Shown: piece after piece, positions 12,534-13,905 of the stretch
How positions within the stretch are numbered: position 1 is the first letter of the stretch
How the letters are laid out: each line of letters starts with the position of its first letter
DNA from: Prevotella sp. UBA1104
GTDB taxonomy: Bacteria; Bacteroidota; Bacteroidia; Bacteroidales; Bacteroidaceae
Direction: 5' to 3'
DNA: 13,905 nt
Assembly (NCBI GenBank): GCA_002314055.1
Contig: DCBP01000104.1
Coordinates: forward strand, 25,443 to 39,347
The notes under the pieces: generated by a model
Databases searched by the model: none
Told to the model about the DNA's origin: nothing
The model's input: the letters and a program-made list of their open reading frames with translations, nothing else
Translations under genes and position numbers: made by a program

Positions 12534-13877
12534 ATGCAAAGCGAAAAACAATATATCGAACTCTACGAGCAGTGTCGCGATATGATTATGCAGCATGCTG
12601 CCCCGACAATGAACTCGCTGCGTGATGCTGCCTTTGAGGACTTTAAACGCCAGGGATTCCCTACGAAAAAGGTGGAAAGGTACAAGTATACCGATGTGCC
12701 GTCTCTCTTCGAGCCTAACTACGGACTTAACCTCAATCGCCTTGATATTCCGGTTGATCCATATGAGGCTTTCCGTTGCGATGTGCCTAATCTGAGCACT
12801 TCGCTCTATTTCGTGGTGAACGACAGCTTTTATTCTAAGGCTATGCCGAAGAAGGAACTGCCAGAAGGGGTCGTCGTGGGCTCGCTGAAGAATTTTGCCG
12901 AGGAGAAACCAGAACTTGTGGCTAAATATTATGGTAAGATAGCTAAAAGCGAAGACGACAGCATAACGGCTCTCAACACCATGCTGGCACAAGACGGACT
13001 GATTGTCTACGTGCCGAAGGGAGTGGTGGTTGACAAGGCGGTGCAGGTTATAAATATACTGCGCTCTGATGTAGACCTCATGGTAAACCGCCGTGTGCTC
13101 ATCATTGTGGAGGATAGGGCAGAGGTAAAACTGCTTTTCTGCGATCATGCTGCCGACGACAAACGCTTCCTCGCCACACAGGTAATAGAGGCTTATGTGG
13201 GCGACAATGCTCAGCTCGACTTATACTGTTTGGAGGAGACTCATGCCAAGAATGTGCGTGTGAGCAACGTCTTTATTTCGCAGCAGGCTAACAGTCGTGT
13301 GAACCACAACGTGATAACCCTCCATAATGGTATTACCCGCAACCGCACCGACCTCGTTTTCGAGGGCGAGGGGGCAGAGTGCAATCTTTCGGGATGTGTC
13401 ATTGCCGACAAGAAACAACATGTTGACAACAACACGCTTATCGACCATAAAGTGGGACATTGCCAGAGCAACGAGCTGTATAAGTATGTGCTCGACGATG
13501 AGGCTGTAGGCGCTTTCGCAGGAAGGGTGCTCGTGCGCCACGGTGCGCAGAAAACTACTTCGCAGGAGACTAACCAGAACCTATGTGCCACAAAGACGGC
13601 CCGTATGTTTACACAGCCTATGCTTGAAATTTATGCCGACGACGTGAAGTGTGCTCATGGTAGCACTGTTGGTCAGCTCAACGATGCTGCTCTCTTTTAT
13701 ATGCAGCAGCGTGGCATCAGTCGCAAGGAGGCTAAGCTATTGCTCGAATTTGCCTTTATCAACGAGGTTATCGACAAGATGCAGCTCGAACCGCTACGCG
13801 ACCGCCTGCACTATCTCGTGGAGAAAAGATTCCGCGGAGAACTGAATAAGTGTGAGGGATGCAAGTTGTGTAAGTAA
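12534..13877 (+). CDS. sufD: Fe-S cluster assembly protein SufD
   Basis: 447 residues. SufD pairs with SufB in the SufBC2D scaffold and is needed for iron entry. The N-terminal segment FPTKKVERYKYTDVPSLF, the DGLIVYVPKGVVVDKAVQV beta-helix entry and the C-terminal KCAHGSTVGQLNDAALFYMQ with QRGISRKEAKLLL are diagnostic. H375 in CAHG corresponds to the functionally important His360 of E. coli SufD. The frame opens at a TTG inside sufC (12510), but the ATG at 12534 has a strong AAGGAGG site 9 bases ahead and lies 4 bases after the sufC stop, so it is preferred. The extreme C-terminus ends CEGCKLCK, with cysteines 440, 443 and 446 beyond the folded core. sufS or its partner may follow beyond the window. 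Confidence 0.96.
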   Translation: MQSEKQYIELYEQCRDMIMQHAAPTMNSLRDAAFEDFKRQGFPTKKVERYKYTDVPSLFEPNYGLNLNRLDIPVDPYEAFRCDVPNLSTSLYFVVNDSFYSKAMPKKELPEGVVVGSLKNFAEEKPELVAKYYGKIAKSEDDSITALNTMLAQDGLIVYVPKGVVVDKAVQVINILRSDVDLMVNRRVLIIVEDRAEVKLLFCDHAADDKRFLATQVIEAYVGDNAQLDLYCLEETHAKNVRVSNVFISQQANSRVNHNVITLHNGITRNRTDLVFEGEGAECNLSGCVIADKKQHVDNNTLIDHKVGHCQSNELYKYVLDDEAVGAFAGRVLVRHGAQKTTSQETNQNLCATKTARMFTQPMLEIYADDVKCAHGSTVGQLNDAALFYMQQRGISRKEAKLLLEFAFINEVIDKMQLEPLRDRLHYLVEKRFRGELNKCEGCKLCK

Positions 13878-13884
13878 AACACAT

Positions 13885-13905
13885 AACACCCACCCTAACC
13901 CTCCC
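13885..13905 (+). repeat. C-rich repeat downstream of sufD (cut by the window end)
   Basis: AACACCCACCCT followed by AACCCTCCC is identical over 21 bases to 11609-11629 in the sufB-sufC gap. The copy is truncated by the end of the window. Confidence 0.85.

Overview
The window looks like a chromosomal segment of a member of the Bacteroidales, most likely Prevotella or a close relative. The reasons are the Bacteroidetes-type -7 boxes (TAnnTTTG) in front of several genes, weak or missing Shine-Dalgarno sites, a DUF4494 protein, a Bacteroidetes-style M6 peptidase ending in a GIYIIGGKK tail, and a sufB-sufC-sufD cluster. The genus is inferred, since no database was searched.

Layout. 44-1405 (-) is mtaB, a tRNA ms2t6A methylthiotransferase, whose end runs into a 7-bp repeat array. 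1767-1934 (+) is a 55-residue lipoprotein gene with its own promoter box and terminator. 2000-3350 is a gene-poor island between convergent genes. It holds a 498-bp MITE-like element (2034-2531) with perfect 24-bp terminal inverted repeats, an 8-bp target duplication and a dense internal fold. Next to it are a second inverted-repeat pair and several hairpins. 5603-3354 (-) is a probable operon menA, DUF4494, yggS, ending at a hairpin at 3253-3301. 5711-5744 is a nearly symmetric bidirectional promoter that drives menA one way and an HD-domain phosphohydrolase gene followed by a secreted M6 metallopeptidase gene the other way. The peptidase converges on an acyltransferase-3 gene (9632-8518, -), which is split at a run of seven G; its second part begins inside a 7-bp repeat array that is translated as a hydrophilic linker. 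A divergent intergenic region leads to sufB, sufC and sufD (10135-13877, +), the core of the SUF iron-sulfur cluster assembly machine.

How it fits together. SufB, SufC and SufD form the scaffold complex that builds Fe-S clusters, and MtaB is one of the Fe-S enzymes that would use them. MenA makes the menaquinone precursor for anaerobic respiration, and YggS handles pyridoxal phosphate, the cofactor of cysteine desulfurases. These links are functional only and not evidence of co-regulation.

The least explained parts are the MITE-like element with its clover-leaf fold, the interrupted acyltransferase, the symmetric divergent promoter, and the suf leader, which has a short upstream ORF ending in Cys-stop and overlapping alternative hairpins.
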